From: DASXMT01 sp036521415
GTDB lineage: Bacteria > Actinomycetota > Acidimicrobiia > Acidimicrobiales > RAAP-2
Assembly (NCBI GenBank): GCA_036521415.1
Contig: DATDHU010000102.1
Coordinates: 1 to 6,724 of the forward strand
Length of the DNA stretch: 6,724 nt
Direction of reading: 5' to 3'
Below are positions 5,631-6,724 of the stretch, piece after piece. The notes under the pieces are model-generated. The model saw only the letters and a list, made by a program, of their open reading frames with translations. It was not told where the DNA came from and did not search any database. A program made the translations under genes and the position numbers. Position 1 is the first letter of the stretch; each line of letters begins with the position of its first letter.

Positions 5631-6173
5631 ATGGTGCCCTTGAACGCCGAGCCCGCTGATCCCACCGCCCAGTCCGGCACCGACAGGGGGTGGAGCGACG
5701 AGTCCTCTCGGGCCAGCTTCGAGTTGCTGGGCGACAGGATCATCGACGCCACCCGGCGATGGTTGCGAAGCGGCCGCAGGCAGCGGCTCCAGCACGATCT
5801 CTACACGGTGGAGGGTGTCGAACTGGCCCTCTCCCAGGTCGACGCCCTCGAAGCCGTGTCGGCCAGCGAAATACGGATGCACGAGCTGGCCGAACGCCTC
5901 CATATCGACCCCTCCACGGCCACGAGGACGACGGCGCCCCTGGTTGATCTCGGGCTCCTCGAACGGGAGCCTGACCCGACCGACCGTCGCTATGTCGTGT
6001 TGCGGTGTACGCCCTCGGGGCGCACGGCAGCCACCCGGATCGCCGAGGGGCGGCGGCGCCTGATGCGTGAGGTGCTCGCGCCCATGGCCCCCGAGCGCCG
6101 GCTTGTCTTCGCCGACCTCTTGGAGGAGTACCTCCACCTTGTCGATACGTACCAGCCCTCCGGTCCCGACTGA
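5631..6173 (+). CDS. MarR-family winged helix-turn-helix transcriptional regulator
   Basis: A 180-residue DNA-binding protein, slightly longer than the usual 140-170 because of an acidic, unstructured N-terminal tail (about 1-25). A first helix (28-46) is followed by the winged helix-turn-helix. LSQVDALEAV (67-76) starts it. MHELAERLHIDPSTATRTTAPLVDLG (83-108) contains the helix-turn-helix with the recognition helix at about 94-106. LLEREPDPTDRRYVVLRCTPSG (109-130) is the wing with the family-typical DPTDRR. The C-terminal helices (131-174) would form the dimer interface. MarR proteins usually bind palindromic operators as dimers, often repress themselves and a divergent neighbour, and release DNA on binding a phenolic or other small ligand. 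Here the gene is divergent from the amidohydrolase operon, with 200 bases between starts that hold a dyad and a tandem repeat. Control of the operon and of itself is therefore the likely role. The ligand is unknown. The family call is firm, the regulon is inferred. Confidence 0.92.
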   Translation: MVPLNAEPADPTAQSGTDRGWSDESSRASFELLGDRIIDATRRWLRSGRRQRLQHDLYTVEGVELALSQVDALEAVSASEIRMHELAERLHIDPSTATRTTAPLVDLGLLEREPDPTDRRYVVLRCTPSGRTAATRIAEGRRRLMREVLAPMAPERRLVFADLLEEYLHLVDTYQPSGPD

Positions 6174-6248
6174 CCGGCGTCGGCTCTGCGATCCTTGCCG
6201 TCAGCGAGGGGCACGGTCCCGCCGGCGACCTCTCACCGCCCCCCGGAC

Positions 6249-6254
6249 CATACT
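6249..6254 (+). promoter_or_regulatory. Possible -10 element for a leaderless methyltransferase mRNA
   Basis: CATACT matches TATAAT at 4 of 6 positions and ends 7 bases before GTG 6262, so transcription could begin at the start codon itself. No good -35 is visible. The idea rests on the missing ribosome site and on the known frequency of leaderless genes in actinobacteria. Confidence 0.25.
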
Positions 6255-6261
6255 TGTGGCC

Positions 6262-6724
6262 GTGAAAGCAGCCGCGAGCGAGGGGCCCACCCCGACGGCA
6301 GGCTGGAGCGATCCCGGACAAGTCGAGTGGTACCTCGACCGGATCGATCGCCTCCCCCCGCGCCTCGCCGGTGAGAACGCCCTCGCGGAGCTGCTCCCAC
6401 CCGCTCCGGAGACTGTGCTCGACCTCGGCTGCGGCGACGGGCGGCTCGCCGCCCTTGTGCTCGCAGCACGCCCCGCCATCGAGCGGGTGCTCGCCGTCGA
6501 CGTCTCGGACCCGATGCTCCATCGCGCCGAAGTGCGCTTCGCCGCCGACCCGCGGGTCACGGTGGGCCACTGGGACCTGGCCGACTCCATCGAGCCACTC
6601 GGAAGCTTCGACCTCATCGTGTCCGGCTTCGCCATCCACCACCTCGAGGACGACCGCAAGCAGCGCCTCTTCACTGAGATCGCCCAACAGCTGGTGCCCG
6701 GGGGCATCTTTGCCAACCTGGAGG
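6262..6724 (+). CDS. Class I SAM-dependent methyltransferase, N-terminal part, runs off the right edge
   Basis: The 154 codons present show a Rossmann-fold methyltransferase of the Methyltransf_11/25 type. Motif I VLDLGCGDGRLA (52-63) binds S-adenosylmethionine. The acidic residue after strand 2 is Asp80 in VLAVDVSDPML, the GHWDLAD segment (102-108) would contact the adenine, and FDLIVSGFAIHHLE (116-129) is motif IV with the post-motif HH. LVPGGIFANLE is the usual segment after strand 5. The substrate-binding C-terminal part is missing. The start is GTG 6262 (an alternative GTG at 6256 adds two residues). No ribosome site is seen upstream, but CATACT (6249-6254) lies 7 bases before the GTG, the geometry of a leaderless actinobacterial mRNA. 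It lies 88 bases downstream of the MarR gene on the same strand. Whether it shares function with the locus is unclear, and the acceptor molecule cannot be predicted. Confidence 0.85.
   Translation, partial: MKAAASEGPTPTAGWSDPGQVEWYLDRIDRLPPRLAGENALAELLPPAPETVLDLGCGDGRLAALVLAARPAIERVLAVDVSDPMLHRAEVRFAADPRVTVGHWDLADSIEPLGSFDLIVSGFAIHHLEDDRKQRLFTEIAQQLVPGGIFANLE

Noticed and set aside
6174..6261. Terminator after the MarR gene
   Set aside because: Only weak 4-base arms can be paired and no T-run follows.
5740..6687. 315-codon open frame on the minus strand across the MarR gene and the methyltransferase
   Set aside because: Both plus-strand genes show clear family motifs, and this frame crosses the gap between them and has no motif of its own.

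Overview
The DNA is GC-rich (roughly two thirds G+C by eye), with GTG and TTG starts, Shine-Dalgarno sites of the AGGAGG type and GC-ending codons. Together with a lipoprotein esterase and several amidohydrolases of a kind common in Mycobacteriales and Acidimicrobiia, this suggests a high-GC actinobacterium. The species cannot be named from the sequence alone.

Layout. Left edge (1-76, minus): the first 25 codons of a gene that runs off the window. Then 275-1213 (minus): a secreted lipoprotein alpha/beta hydrolase of the HGGGW/GDSAGG type. Next comes a tight minus-strand operon, read from right to left: amidohydrolase A (5430-4237), an N-acyl-D-amino-acid deacylase-like amidohydrolase (4229-2559), and amidohydrolase B (2559-1336). 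The first two are separated by 7 bases. The last two overlap by one base in a TGATG junction with a strong ribosome binding site. The esterase follows after 122 bases and may belong to the same unit or have its own promoter. On the plus strand, divergent from the operon, lies a MarR-family regulator (5631-6173), followed by the start of a class I SAM-dependent methyltransferase (6262 to the right edge).

How it may work together. Three metal-dependent amidohydrolase-superfamily enzymes plus an extracytoplasmic esterase, divergent from a MarR regulator, look like a small-molecule catabolic cassette. In such a cassette an ester or amide substrate would be cleaved outside the cytoplasm and processed inside, and the MarR protein would sense the substrate. 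The substrate cannot be read from the sequence. The two outer amidohydrolases are paralogues of one another.

The most unusual DNA is the 200-base divergent intergenic region (5431-5630). It carries three perfect head-to-tail copies of a 17-base unit, with degenerate copies on the flanks, next to a symmetric dyad and a -10-like hexamer facing the amidohydrolase operon. This is the best candidate for the control region of the locus. Long open frames antisense to the operon are by-products of GC-rich codon use and are not annotated as genes.
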